A DNA stretch of 64,000 nucleotides. Source: Kordia antarctica. Lineage in GTDB: Bacteria; Bacteroidota; Bacteroidia; Flavobacteriales; Flavobacteriaceae. This document shows, in pieces, positions 52,730 to 63,500 of this stretch (position 1 is the stretch's first letter; the number at the start of each line of letters is the position of its first letter). The stretch lies in assembly GCF_009901525.1 (NCBI RefSeq), contig NZ_CP019288.1, positions 806,001 through 870,000 on the forward strand, in the 5' to 3' direction. Made by a program: the position numbers and the translations under genes. The notes beneath the pieces are model-generated. The model had not been told where the DNA came from. It made no database searches and saw only the letters and a list, made by a program, of their open reading frames with translations.

Positions 52730-55700
52730 ATTTCCATTTCATTTAAGTTTACCATTGATTTGATTGCTTCTTCTTGCTTTTTAGCCAAGGCAACTTGCGC
52801 CGCTAGACTTTTGATAGTTGGATACGTAAATATATTTTTTATGTTAATTTTCACTTCCAGTTCTTCTGAGAGTTTGTGTATTACTTTAATTGCTTTAATA
52901 CTGTGTCCGCCGAGTTTAAAGAAATTGTCTGTAATTCCAATTTCTTCAAGTTCTAATACGTCTTTCCAAATGGCTACCAATGTTTTTTCAAGTTCCGTTT
53001 TTGGCGCTATATATTCTTTTTTGATAATGGCTGCTTCGTTGATTTCAGGTAAGTTTTTACGATCTACTTTACCATTTGTATTTAATGGAAGTTCCGCTAA
53101 CATCATGTAATACGTTGGAAGCATATAGTCAGGCAATTTTTTGCTTAATATATCTCTAACATGTTCTTTTTTCAAAGATGCTTCTCCAACAATGTATGCA
53201 ACTATTGTTTTGTTGTCATTAATTGTTCTTATGACAACTGCGGCTTGTTTTACGCCAGTAATGGCTGTCGTTTTTTGTTCTATTTCGCCTAACTCTATTC
53301 GGTAACCTCTAATTTTTACTTGGTCGTCATTTCTACCTTCAAACGTAATAGTTCCATCATAATGCCATTTACCAAGATCGCCAGTTTTGTATAGTAAACT
53401 GCTCGTATTAAAAGGATTTTGAACAAATTTTGTTTCCGTTAATTCTGGATGATTATGATAACCGCGTGCTAATCCATCGCCACCTAAACAAATTTCTCCT
53501 GTCATACCAATTGGAAGTAATTCGTGATTTTCGTCTAATATATACGCCGTACTGTTACTTATTGGAGTTCCAATTGGAATATCTCCAGAAACAGCTTTTA
53601 TGTTGTGCGTTAGTGAGAATGTTGTATTTTCTGTTGGACCATATCCATTAATGATTTGTACATCTGTATAGGTAGTTCTTAATTTTTGGATATGATGTGG
53701 AGACAGTTTATCGCCTCCAACTAAAATTGTTTGTAATCCTTTAAAGATGTTGATATCAGAATCTACTAATTGATTTAACCAACCTGAAGTAAACCACATC
53801 GTTGTCACTTTTCTACGCTGTATTTCTTCTGCTAGTAAATTACTATCCAATAATACATTTTGCGAACATAGTACAAGTTCTCCACCATTTAGTAATGCGC
53901 CCCAATATTCAAAAGTAGTCGCGTCAAACGAAAATGCGCCTGTGGAAAGTATTACATCAGTTGCGGAGAATGCATAGTAATTTGTCGATTTTACAAGTCT
54001 GACAATACTTTTGTGTGCTACCATTACCGCTTTTGGAGTTCCTGTAGAACCTGAAGTGTACATTAAATATGCTAAGTTATCTGCCGTAGCATTTGTAGTT
54101 ACAAATTCAGTTGTATACTTCGTTTTGTTTGCAACAAAATGTGCTAATTCTTCTGCGTCAATGTATGCTTTACAATTACTGTCTTTTTCAATGAAACTTA
54201 GTACATCTTCCGGATATTCCAGATTTATCGGAACATACGCCGCACCAGATTTCATGATTCCTAAGACCACAACTAATAGCCATTCGCTTTTTTCTAATTT
54301 TACACCTATAAAATCATCTGGCTGCACAGCATATTTTTCTTTTATATAGTGTGCAAATGCATTTGATAACTTATCTAATTCACTATAAGTGAGTTCTTTG
54401 CTTTCATATACAACTGCAATTGAATCAGGAGTTGTTTTTGCTTGTTCATGAAACAATTCAACAACAGTTTTATCTTTAGGAAATTCCGTTTTAGTATCGT
54501 TAAATACTTCTAATATCGTGTCACGTTCTTTTTTGGAAACAATATCTAACGTACTTAATGGCTTTTTTATGTTTGTACAAAATTCTTGTAGTACATGCAT
54601 AAAGTGTCCAGTAATCATTTCAATTAATGCTTTGCTGTAACGTTCTTCGTTGTATACAAAAGAAATATCCATTGCTTCATCAGTAGGAACTACACCTAAT
54701 AGGAAATCATAATCTACTTGGAAATGCACATTTTTAGAAAGTACTGCAAATGTTTCTTCATCATTTTCTGAGGAATTGTTTATATCTGCCAAAATATTTT
54801 TTGGGAAATTTTGAAAAACGATCACATTGTTTATCAAATCGGCACCTAAAACATGTTTGTATTGAATTTCTGATAAGTTTACATGATGATGCGCTCTACT
54901 TCTAATTCCTTCATCTCTAAAACGTATTAAAATATCTTCTATAGCTTCCGTATTATTGTATTGCAAACGCACAGGAATCATATTGATAAATAATCCTACC
55001 ATACGTTCAATATCTGAAACTTCAGAAGGTCTTCCTGAAACTACGGATCCGAAAACAATATCATTTGTATTGTTATATTTAGACAACAAAAATCCCCAAA
55101 TCGCTTGAATGAGTAAACTTTGCGAAATTTTCGTTTCTCTTAATACACGATTCATTTCACTAAATAGTTCACCTTCAATTGTGATGATTTCTATACCTTT
55201 TCTATGATATACTTCTTTATTTTCAGGTTGTAATTCAAAAGGAACTTTAGATTTTACTGCAAAACCATGTAGATAGTCTTCCCAAAATTTCTGAGATTCT
55301 TTTTTGTCTTTTTGAACCAACCATTTTATATAATCTACATATGGCGGTGGCGTTTTTAATATTGCATTTTCACCTTGTAATAAACTCGTTAAGAGTATGT
55401 AAAAATCATTGATCAATACACTTGTACTCCATCCGTCGATAAGTATGTGATGGAAATTCCAAATAAATTCGTATTCGTCATTGCCCAACACGACTACGGT
55501 TAACGCCATTTGCGAAGGTTCTCTTAAATCGAATCCTTGTTTTATTTGTTGCGATTTTATTTGTCCAATATATGCCTCATTACTAATTCCGCTTGGTTTT
55601 TCTTTGAACGCGAATTTAGCAGAAGCTTCGCTGTGTACAATTTGCAGTAACGAATCTGCGTATTTGTTTGTAAAGCTAGTTCGCAAAATGGTGTATCGAG

Positions 55701-58700
55701 AAATTAACTCGCTATACGCTTTTTCCAAAATAGAAGCATCCATATTGGAGAAACGCAAACAGAATGAAAGTTGTTCTAAGTTTGACGAAGAAGATGTATC
55801 AGAAACCCATTGAAAATACATCAATTCTTGTAATGGCGATAATTCATAGACATCTTCAACCGTATTGTTTTTGTTGATTTCAGATAAATCATTCATTGAC
55901 AATTTTCTGAATGTCAAATCTGATGGAGTAATGAACGTATCTTTTTCATGCGCCAATACTGTACTAAATTCTTGAATCTTTTTTTCGTAGTTTTTTGTAA
56001 AATTCTCAATCGTATCAGCATTAAACGATGCTACATCATACGCAACCGAAATTTTTAGTTTTCCATTTATGATTGTTCCTGAAACATATAATGGCGCTTT
56101 ATTTTCTGTTACTCCTATCGTTGTAATTGCTGACGTTTCCGATTGATATTCCGAAAAAATAGTTTCCTCATTTAATGGAATTGTAAGTTCTTCGGCTAAA
56201 TTGAAACTTACCAATGGTTGATAGTTTTCTAATAATCCAGGATGTTTTTTAGCAACTGACTGAAAGTTATATCCGCCATTTGGAATGTTGCGCAATACTT
56301 CTTTTGTCTGAATCAATTGTTGAATATCAGAAGACGTTTCTTGTGTGAATACCAACGGATATATAGCTGAAAAACAACCAACACTTCTCGAAATAACAAC
56401 TGCATCTTTGTCAAAATTTCTTCGATCATCTATAATATTGAATACATTTATTTTAGTATCAAATGTATCACTTACAACCAAGTTTAATCCTGTAAGCAAC
56501 ACATCTTGTAATGTTGTATGGTATGGCAGATTGACTTTTGTTGTTAGCAAGTTCGTTGCGGAAGCATCCAACGTAAATGAACAATGTCTATTATAATTGA
56601 TCGTTTCCTGTGTTGCCAATTTTACATGTGTTGATCTCAATTTTGCATTCCAAAATGTATATTCTTCGTCCGTTTGCGTATCAGCTACAATAGTATTCCA
56701 ACGTTTGAATGACGTAGTTTTTAGTGGGAAATCAATGGTTATTTTCTCTTGATATTGAAGATAGAAATTCGCTAAATCTTCCACTATTATTTTCCAAGAA
56801 ACACTGTCTACAATTGCTTTGTACGACATTAGAATAATATGATCTTCCTTCGATGTACGTATGTGTTTTACGATACATAAAGGATTATTTTTTAAATTGA
56901 AATTCGCTTTGGCTTCTTCAATGATTTGAGAAATTTCAGTATCATTTATTTCGTAAAAATCAATCGTATAGTTTTCCGTTGAAACTTCTTCTACAACCTG
57001 AAACCATTCTTTATTTTTTTGTACAAATCTTGTGCGCAACATGTCATGATGCGTTGTCAACGCATGAACAGCAGCTTCTAATGTTTCCTGTTTTATAGTT
57101 TCTTTTGCTTTTAAGTGAACATATTGTAAATGATCTGAAGCAAGTACATTATTTTCTAAAAATCGCAATTGTGTTGGTGTAATTCCTACGTTTCCAACTA
57201 TTGTTTTTTGATCTCCATTTTCGATATTGGCAACTAAATATTTTGCTAAATCTTCCAAAATTGGATGACTCAGAATATCTTCCGTAAACGTATATCCTTT
57301 TCGCTTTAAGCGTGAACCTATTAAAATCGATTTGATAGAATCGCCGCCTAAGTCATAAAAATTGTCTGTTACCGAAATGGTTTCTTCTTCTAAAACTTCT
57401 TTCCAAACAGCTACTAATACTTCTTCTTCCGTTGAACGTGGTGCTATTATTTTACGATCTGTATGTTCTTCTTGTACTTTTGGTAAAGCACGCTTGTCAA
57501 TTTTACCATTTTTTGTTAATGGCATTTCGTCAATTTGAACATAATAATTTGGTACCATATACGCTGGTAAGCTTTCTCTCAATGTTTCTCTCAGCTGACC
57601 ATCGTTCATTGGTTCATCTGAAATAATATAAGCAACTAATGATTTTTGTTTTTTAATCGTATCAACAGCAACAACAACTTGTTTTACAGACGTTTGCGCT
57701 AATAGTGCAATTTCAATTTCTGCCAATTCTATACGATAGCCCATAATTTTAACCTGATCGTCTTGTCTTCCAACATAATCAATTGTTCCATCATGTAACC
57801 ATCTACCGAAATCGCCAGTTCTATATATTTTTTCTCCATTTTTAAAAGGATGTGGAATAAATTTACTTGCTGTTATTTCTGCCTGATTTAGATAGCCTTT
57901 CGCTACGCCCAATCCGCCAATATATAATTCTCCAATAACTCCTTCCGTAACCATTTTTCCATGTGCATCAAGAATGTATACATCTGTATTTGCAATTGGT
58001 TTTCCTATGTAAATTGGATCGTTTTCATTTTCAATTTCCTGAACAATACAGCCTACTGTTGTTTCCGTAGGACCATATTCATTGTATATTTTTATGGAAG
58101 GATTAATTGATTTCAGAATTGAAACTTGCTGCGGTTTTAACTCTTCTCCACCAACAATAGCAACTTCCAATGTGGGCGTTTTTATATCTAATTCTGCCAA
58201 TAAATTTACGTGTGCAGGTGTTAGTTTTATACAAGAAACTGCACTGTTTAGGTATTCTTCTAGGATGTCTAATATGCTATTACTTTCAAATATTTTTAAA
58301 GTTCCACCACTAATTAAAGGTAGAAATAAACTTGTCAACGTAAGATCGAATGCTATAGAAGTAAATAACCCGAAATTGTAATTTGCTAAATTTTCATTGA
58401 GATAGAAATCGTTACTCCATTGTAAATAGTTTGCAATTGAACCATGCGTTATCATGACTCCTTTTGGTGTTCCTGTTGAACCACTTGTGTAAATAATATA
58501 GGCTAAATCTGAAGCGTTACACTCAACATTTGGTTGCACTTTATCATGTTCGTCCGCTACAAAATTAATATCGATTGCTAAGAGGTTTCCTTCGTAGTAA
58601 TCCAAATCAAAAATATAATTAGAATCGGTTACAAGTAGCTTCAGTTTAGTCTCATTCAGAATAAATTCTTTGCGTTCTTGTGGATAATTTGTATCAATTG

Positions 58701-60543
58701 GAATATACGTAGCTCCTACTTTAAGAATTGCAAGTATTGTTATGACAAGATGCTCACTGATGTCCAATTGTACAGCTACAAGATCCGCAGGTTTAACATT
58801 GTATTCTTTAATAAGAGAATGCGCCAATTGATTAGATATTTCATCTAGTTCTTGGTACGTATATTTTTTCCCAGCATTTAGCGCAATTTCGTTGGGCAAT
58901 TTTACACATTGTTCTTTAAATAGACTAACAAGGGTTTGGTTTGTTGGATACGAAACTTGCGTTTGATTGTATGCTGTACTAAATTTTTGTTGTTCTTTTT
59001 CAGATAAATAATCTAAGGTTGCAATTGCCTTTTTTGGATGTTTGATAACTTCTGCAACTACATTTTTATAGTGATGCAGTAATTTTTCTATCATGCTATT
59101 TTCATACACATCTGTTCTAAATGTAAGTATCAGCATTAAAGTATCTTCCATTTCTTCGAAAGAAATTGCCATATCAAATTTTGACATACATGGACCAAGA
59201 TCAGCGACTTCATGTAAATCAATACCTTGCATCATTTTTCGCTCCGCGCGATCTCCAATGTTTTGAAGTGAGAGTATAATGTCAAAAATTGGATTTCTAC
59301 TGGTATCGCGTTCTAATTTTAAATCTTCAACAACTCTATCAAAAGGATACGTTTTGTGTTCATACGCGGTAAGAGTTGTCGTTTTGATTTGATTGAATAT
59401 CGTTTCAAAACTTTCTTCAGGATCAATTTGATTTCGTAATGCTAGTGAGTTTACATAGAATCCTATCTGACTTTCTAAATCTGCATGATCTCTTCCTGCA
59501 ATTCCAGTTCCGATGACAATGTCTCTTTGATTTGTATATCGATAGAATACAATATTCCAAATAGCCAATAAACTCATAAATAGACTTCCGCCATTTGCCT
59601 TTGAAAAATTACGCAATTCCTGTGTAAGTTCAGGCGTAATAAAAGCACTCATGCTGCGACCATTGTACGTCATTACTTGTGGACGTTTTTTGGTTGTTGG
59701 CAAACTCAACACAGGCATATTTCCAGCTAATTGAGTTATCCAATAGTCTTTACTCTTTTTGAAACTTTCCGTTTCTTGTTGTGCCACTTGCCAAGCCGCA
59801 TAATCTTTGTATTGTATTGGCAGTTGTGCTAATGTAGGATTTGTATTTGATTTGAACGCTTGGTAATACGTCATAATATCTTTGGTCAATACTTCCATAG
59901 ACCAACCATCGCTAATAATGTGATGCATGTTGTAATACAATACAAATTGATTATTAGGAATGCGATATATATGAATTCTTAACAATGAACTTTCTTCTAA
60001 ATTGAATTCTTTGAAAGAATCAGCATCAACATATTTTAAGGCTTCTTTCAATGAATGTTCTACATGAGATTGATCGTTAAAAATGCGATCAATGTCAACT
60101 TCTTCTATCGGAGTAATCCATTGTCTAATTTCTTTTTGTGCATCTTCTTTAAAGTACGTTCGTAAGATTTCGTGTCTCTCAATTACGGCAAGTACTGCTT
60201 TCTTCAAATTTGAAATATCGTATGCTTCTTCAAGCTTGAGATAACTGGGCATATTGTAAGCCGCAGAAGCTTTTTCATCAAACTGACTTACAATCCAAAG
60301 ACGTTTTTGAGCATCTGATAAAGCATAACTTTCCGCTGGTGCAATCGCTTTTATAGCGCTATCATCCGCACGAGAATTTGTAGCATACTTCTTCAGAAAC
60401 GCAATCAATTCTTGTTTGTGCGTTTTTAGCTCTTCAATAAGTGCTGGATCAATTTGTGGTTGGTCAAAACTTAATTCAAGATCATCTCCATTAAGAGATA
60501 TGCTTATATTATTTTCTTCTAATTTTTGTATTAGATGTGTCAT
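52726..60543 (-). CDS. NRPS C-A(Asn-like)-T-E*-C-A(Val-like)-T
   Basis: The largest protein complete in the window (2605 aa) has TubC docking (1-50), C1 (HHIISDG near 209), A1 (YIIYTSGSTGTPKG near 691; code D-L-T-K-I-G-E-V-G, asparagine-like) and T1 (LGGDSIKS near 1069). Next is an epimerisation-type domain whose active-site motif is degraded (YKAIVDS near 1243 instead of HHxxxDG), with other E motifs also lost. Then come C2 (HHILIDG near 1700), A2 (YLMYTSGSTGTPKA near 2169; code D-A-F-W-L-G-G-T-F, valine-like) and T2 (LGGHSIKA near 2546). It follows the PKS and should accept its product through the TubC region. E* is predicted inactive. Confidence 0.94.
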   Translation of the reverse strand: MTHLIQKLEENNISISLNGDDLELSFDQPQIDPALIEELKTHKQELIAFLKKYATNSRADDSAIKAIAPAESYALSDAQKRLWIVSQFDEKASAAYNMPSYLKLEEAYDISNLKKAVLAVIERHEILRTYFKEDAQKEIRQWITPIEEVDIDRIFNDQSHVEHSLKEALKYVDADSFKEFNLEESSLLRIHIYRIPNNQFVLYYNMHHIISDGWSMEVLTKDIMTYYQAFKSNTNPTLAQLPIQYKDYAAWQVAQQETESFKKSKDYWITQLAGNMPVLSLPTTKKRPQVMTYNGRSMSAFITPELTQELRNFSKANGGSLFMSLLAIWNIVFYRYTNQRDIVIGTGIAGRDHADLESQIGFYVNSLALRNQIDPEESFETIFNQIKTTTLTAYEHKTYPFDRVVEDLKLERDTSRNPIFDIILSLQNIGDRAERKMMQGIDLHEVADLGPCMSKFDMAISFEEMEDTLMLILTFRTDVYENSMIEKLLHHYKNVVAEVIKHPKKAIATLDYLSEKEQQKFSTAYNQTQVSYPTNQTLVSLFKEQCVKLPNEIALNAGKKYTYQELDEISNQLAHSLIKEYNVKPADLVAVQLDISEHLVITILAILKVGATYIPIDTNYPQERKEFILNETKLKLLVTDSNYIFDLDYYEGNLLAIDINFVADEHDKVQPNVECNASDLAYIIYTSGSTGTPKGVMITHGSIANYLQWSNDFYLNENLANYNFGLFTSIAFDLTLTSLFLPLISGGTLKIFESNSILDILEEYLNSAVSCIKLTPAHVNLLAELDIKTPTLEVAIVGGEELKPQQVSILKSINPSIKIYNEYGPTETTVGCIVQEIENENDPIYIGKPIANTDVYILDAHGKMVTEGVIGELYIGGLGVAKGYLNQAEITASKFIPHPFKNGEKIYRTGDFGRWLHDGTIDYVGRQDDQVKIMGYRIELAEIEIALLAQTSVKQVVVAVDTIKKQKSLVAYIISDEPMNDGQLRETLRESLPAYMVPNYYVQIDEMPLTKNGKIDKRALPKVQEEHTDRKIIAPRSTEEEVLVAVWKEVLEEETISVTDNFYDLGGDSIKSILIGSRLKRKGYTFTEDILSHPILEDLAKYLVANIENGDQKTIVGNVGITPTQLRFLENNVLASDHLQYVHLKAKETIKQETLEAAVHALTTHHDMLRTRFVQKNKEWFQVVEEVSTENYTIDFYEINDTEISQIIEEAKANFNLKNNPLCIVKHIRTSKEDHIILMSYKAIVDSVSWKIIVEDLANFYLQYQEKITIDFPLKTTSFKRWNTIVADTQTDEEYTFWNAKLRSTHVKLATQETINYNRHCSFTLDASATNLLTTKVNLPYHTTLQDVLLTGLNLVVSDTFDTKINVFNIIDDRRNFDKDAVVISRSVGCFSAIYPLVFTQETSSDIQQLIQTKEVLRNIPNGGYNFQSVAKKHPGLLENYQPLVSFNLAEELTIPLNEETIFSEYQSETSAITTIGVTENKAPLYVSGTIINGKLKISVAYDVASFNADTIENFTKNYEKKIQEFSTVLAHEKDTFITPSDLTFRKLSMNDLSEINKNNTVEDVYELSPLQELMYFQWVSDTSSSSNLEQLSFCLRFSNMDASILEKAYSELISRYTILRTSFTNKYADSLLQIVHSEASAKFAFKEKPSGISNEAYIGQIKSQQIKQGFDLREPSQMALTVVVLGNDEYEFIWNFHHILIDGWSTSVLINDFYILLTSLLQGENAILKTPPPYVDYIKWLVQKDKKESQKFWEDYLHGFAVKSKVPFELQPENKEVYHRKGIEIITIEGELFSEMNRVLRETKISQSLLIQAIWGFLLSKYNNTNDIVFGSVVSGRPSEVSDIERMVGLFINMIPVRLQYNNTEAIEDILIRFRDEGIRSRAHHHVNLSEIQYKHVLGADLINNVIVFQNFPKNILADINNSSENDEETFAVLSKNVHFQVDYDFLLGVVPTDEAMDISFVYNEERYSKALIEMITGHFMHVLQEFCTNIKKPLSTLDIVSKKERDTILEVFNDTKTEFPKDKTVVELFHEQAKTTPDSIAVVYESKELTYSELDKLSNAFAHYIKEKYAVQPDDFIGVKLEKSEWLLVVVLGIMKSGAAYVPINLEYPEDVLSFIEKDSNCKAYIDAEELAHFVANKTKYTTEFVTTNATADNLAYLMYTSGSTGTPKAVMVAHKSIVRLVKSTNYYAFSATDVILSTGAFSFDATTFEYWGALLNGGELVLCSQNVLLDSNLLAEEIQRRKVTTMWFTSGWLNQLVDSDINIFKGLQTILVGGDKLSPHHIQKLRTTYTDVQIINGYGPTENTTFSLTHNIKAVSGDIPIGTPISNSTAYILDENHELLPIGMTGEICLGGDGLARGYHNHPELTETKFVQNPFNTSSLLYKTGDLGKWHYDGTITFEGRNDDQVKIRGYRIELGEIEQKTTAITGVKQAAVVIRTINDNKTIVAYIVGEASLKKEHVRDILSKKLPDYMLPTYYMMLAELPLNTNGKVDRKNLPEINEAAIIKKEYIAPKTELEKTLVAIWKDVLELEEIGITDNFFKLGGHSIKAIKVIHKLSEELEVKINIKNIFTYPTIKSLAAQVALAKKQEEAIKSMVNLNEMEI

Positions 60544-60551
60544 GTACTTAT

Positions 60552-63500
60552 TTATATTTTAATGACGTTTGTACGTGCTTTTTTCTGTTCATCATTAATT
60601 ATTTTCAGCGCAATATCTATTTCGCCAGCAAGTTCTTTGATGTTTGGTTTGGAGAAAAAATCGAGTAAATTCAACTCAACGCCGTAAAATTTGTGCATTC
60701 TTTTAATTAATGTCATTGCTTTTAGCGAATCGCCTCCTAATTCAAAGAAATCTTCCGTGATTCCAATTTTATCATAGCCAAAAAATGATTGCCATATGTC
60801 ACTCAATGTTTTTTCTGTTTCGCTTGATGGCGCGACATAATTACTGGTATCGCGTATTTGCAATACTTCTTCAGTTTCCATTTCCGCTTCTTGTGTTGTT
60901 TCTTGAGAAGCATGTAATAATACTAGATTCGGATCTCTTCTTGAAATGATGTATTGTTGGAAGTTTGTTTGATGATGCGTTTTTTCAAAAATAGCAACGA
61001 TTTCTTTTGACTCAATTGCTCCAACACCTAATCCATCAAAATTAATACTTGTCCAGTGTTTTAATTCTTCTTTATGATGTTGAAGAAAAGCGTCTATAAA
61101 TCTATTTGCTACAGCATACGCTCCATAGGATAATCCTCCTAAAATAGAAGCCAAACTTGAACTAATCCAAACAAAATCAAGTTCTTTATTTTTGAACGTT
61201 TTATACAAGTTGAGTGTTCCATTAATTTTTGGCGCAAACTGTTCTAGCGTACTTTTTTCATCAATCGATTCAACAAACTTAAACGTGTTATTGTCAATAT
61301 TTCCAGCCGCATGAATGATTCCTGAAATTTCTCCATGATTTTGAGTAATTGTTTCAATGGTTTGGTTTACAGATATTTCATCTGAAACATCCATTTGATA
61401 GTAATGTACTGCATGATGAATTTCTTGAAGCTTTTGTAATTTTTTAAATTTTGGATGCTCTAAAGCGTTCGCCGCTTCTGGTAACGGAGAACGTCCCGTA
61501 AGAATCACCGTAGCTTTGTACGTTTCCAAAATGTGTTTCGTTAATAAATTCCCTAAATATCCTAATCCACCTGTAATTAAGTATGTTTTTCCTTTTTCAA
61601 TAACTGGTTTTGTTTCCCAACTATCTATTGATATTCTATCATAAAAATCAACCCATCTTCTATTGTTTCTAAACGCTATTGTTCCGGATGTTGTGTTATA
61701 GGACAACTCGTTTTTGATATCGTTTATAAGTCTTTCATTTACTTTTTCTTGTGCAATATCAATATGTAAAGCCGTTATGTTTTTATTTTCTTGTGCGCAT
61801 ACATTCGTAATCATACTAATAGTATCTGCGGCAATATTTAGGTGTTCATTCCCAAGAATGTCATAATTAAAGTCGGAGAGAATTACTATCTTTTTTTGTT
61901 GTTGAGAATCTGTAGCAATGAGTTCTTTACACGTTTTTAATACTGTCGTGAATGTTTGCACAATTTCATCTTGCAGTTCTCCTTGAAGCTTCCAATTATA
62001 AATAATGGCATCAAAATGATTTTTACCTTGCTTTAGCACATCAAATAAATGTGATAAATCTTCTTTAGAGTTTGAACGTATTGTGAATTTTGTATCGCTT
62101 ATTTTAATAAACGCTTCCCCTTTTGTCACTTCAATTACTTTATTTCCTTCAGTAGTTAATGAAGGAATTAATTGAGCTATCAAAGCATTTTGATCTGAAA
62201 ACACAAGATAGTTTGAAATAGTTGCAACTTCTTTTTGTGTTGGCAATAAAGCTGTTTTCCATTTTCGTTCATGATACCATTCATCGTGTGTTAACATACC
62301 ATTATTCATGGAAGAATGATTCATTATACTTTTTTGCACGTCAACTTCTACCTCAAATTTATGTTTGTCAAAACTGTATGTTGGCGCTGAAATTTTATAT
62401 CGAACTTCATGTGCATAATACACTTCCCAATCAATTTTAATTCCTGCACTCCAAAGTGTTGCTAATGCATCTGTAAAGTATAAACTGTCGTCAAATTGTT
62501 CTTTTGGATGACGCATTAAACCAACATTGGTATATTTTGTGTCTTTACTTAGTTGTTTGTAGAATGAACGCATTGATTTTCCTGGTCCAACTTCTATAAA
62601 AACTGTGTTCGATTTTTTTAATAAATGATTTAATCCGTCTGCAAAGCGAACCGTTTCACGCAAATGACGCACCCAATATTTTCCAGAAGTAGCTTCTTCT
62701 TTTGTGATTGGTTTTCCGGTAAGGTTCGAAACAAATGGAAGTGTTGGTTCCGAAAGTGTGATGTGTTGAAACTCTTTTTCAAAATCTCCTAACATTGCAT
62801 CCATCATTTCTGAATGAAAAGCATGTGACGTTTTTAGTATGGAGAATGATATTTCTTTCTGCGTAAGTAGTTCCGTAAATGCCGTAATGTTTGAATCATT
62901 TCCAGAAATAATACACGAATCAGGCGTATTTATAGCTGCAATAGAAAGTGAATCATCAAGCATTGAATTTATGCTACTTGAAGAAACGCCAACAGCTACC
63001 ATAGTTCCTTCTTCAATGTTGCTAATTAATTTGGCTCTCTTGGTAATTAATTTTAATCCATCTTTTAAAGAAAAAACATTCGCAATACATGCGGCTGTAT
63101 ATTCACCCAAACTATGACCAATCATGTTTTTGGGAGTTATTCCTAATTTTAGTAAGTATGACGCCAAAGCATATTCTACCAAGAATAGAATAGGTTGTGT
63201 ATATAATGTGTTGTTTATTTTATTTTCGTCGACAGCAGTTTCGTTATAGCCCAAAATATCTTTGTACGATTCTCCTGTGATATCTAAAAGCACTTTGAAA
63301 CCTTCGTCCATTACTTCTTTAAACAATGGTTCAGAACTGTACAAATCTTTCGCCATTGCGAAGTATTGATTTCCTTGTCCTGGAAACATAAATACTACAG
63401 TACTATTTTTCTTAGCAATTGTACCGCTGTTTTTATTTTGGATTGAAGAAACTTCTAACGTTTCTCCTGTATTTTTATATAATGCAAAATTGCGATAATT

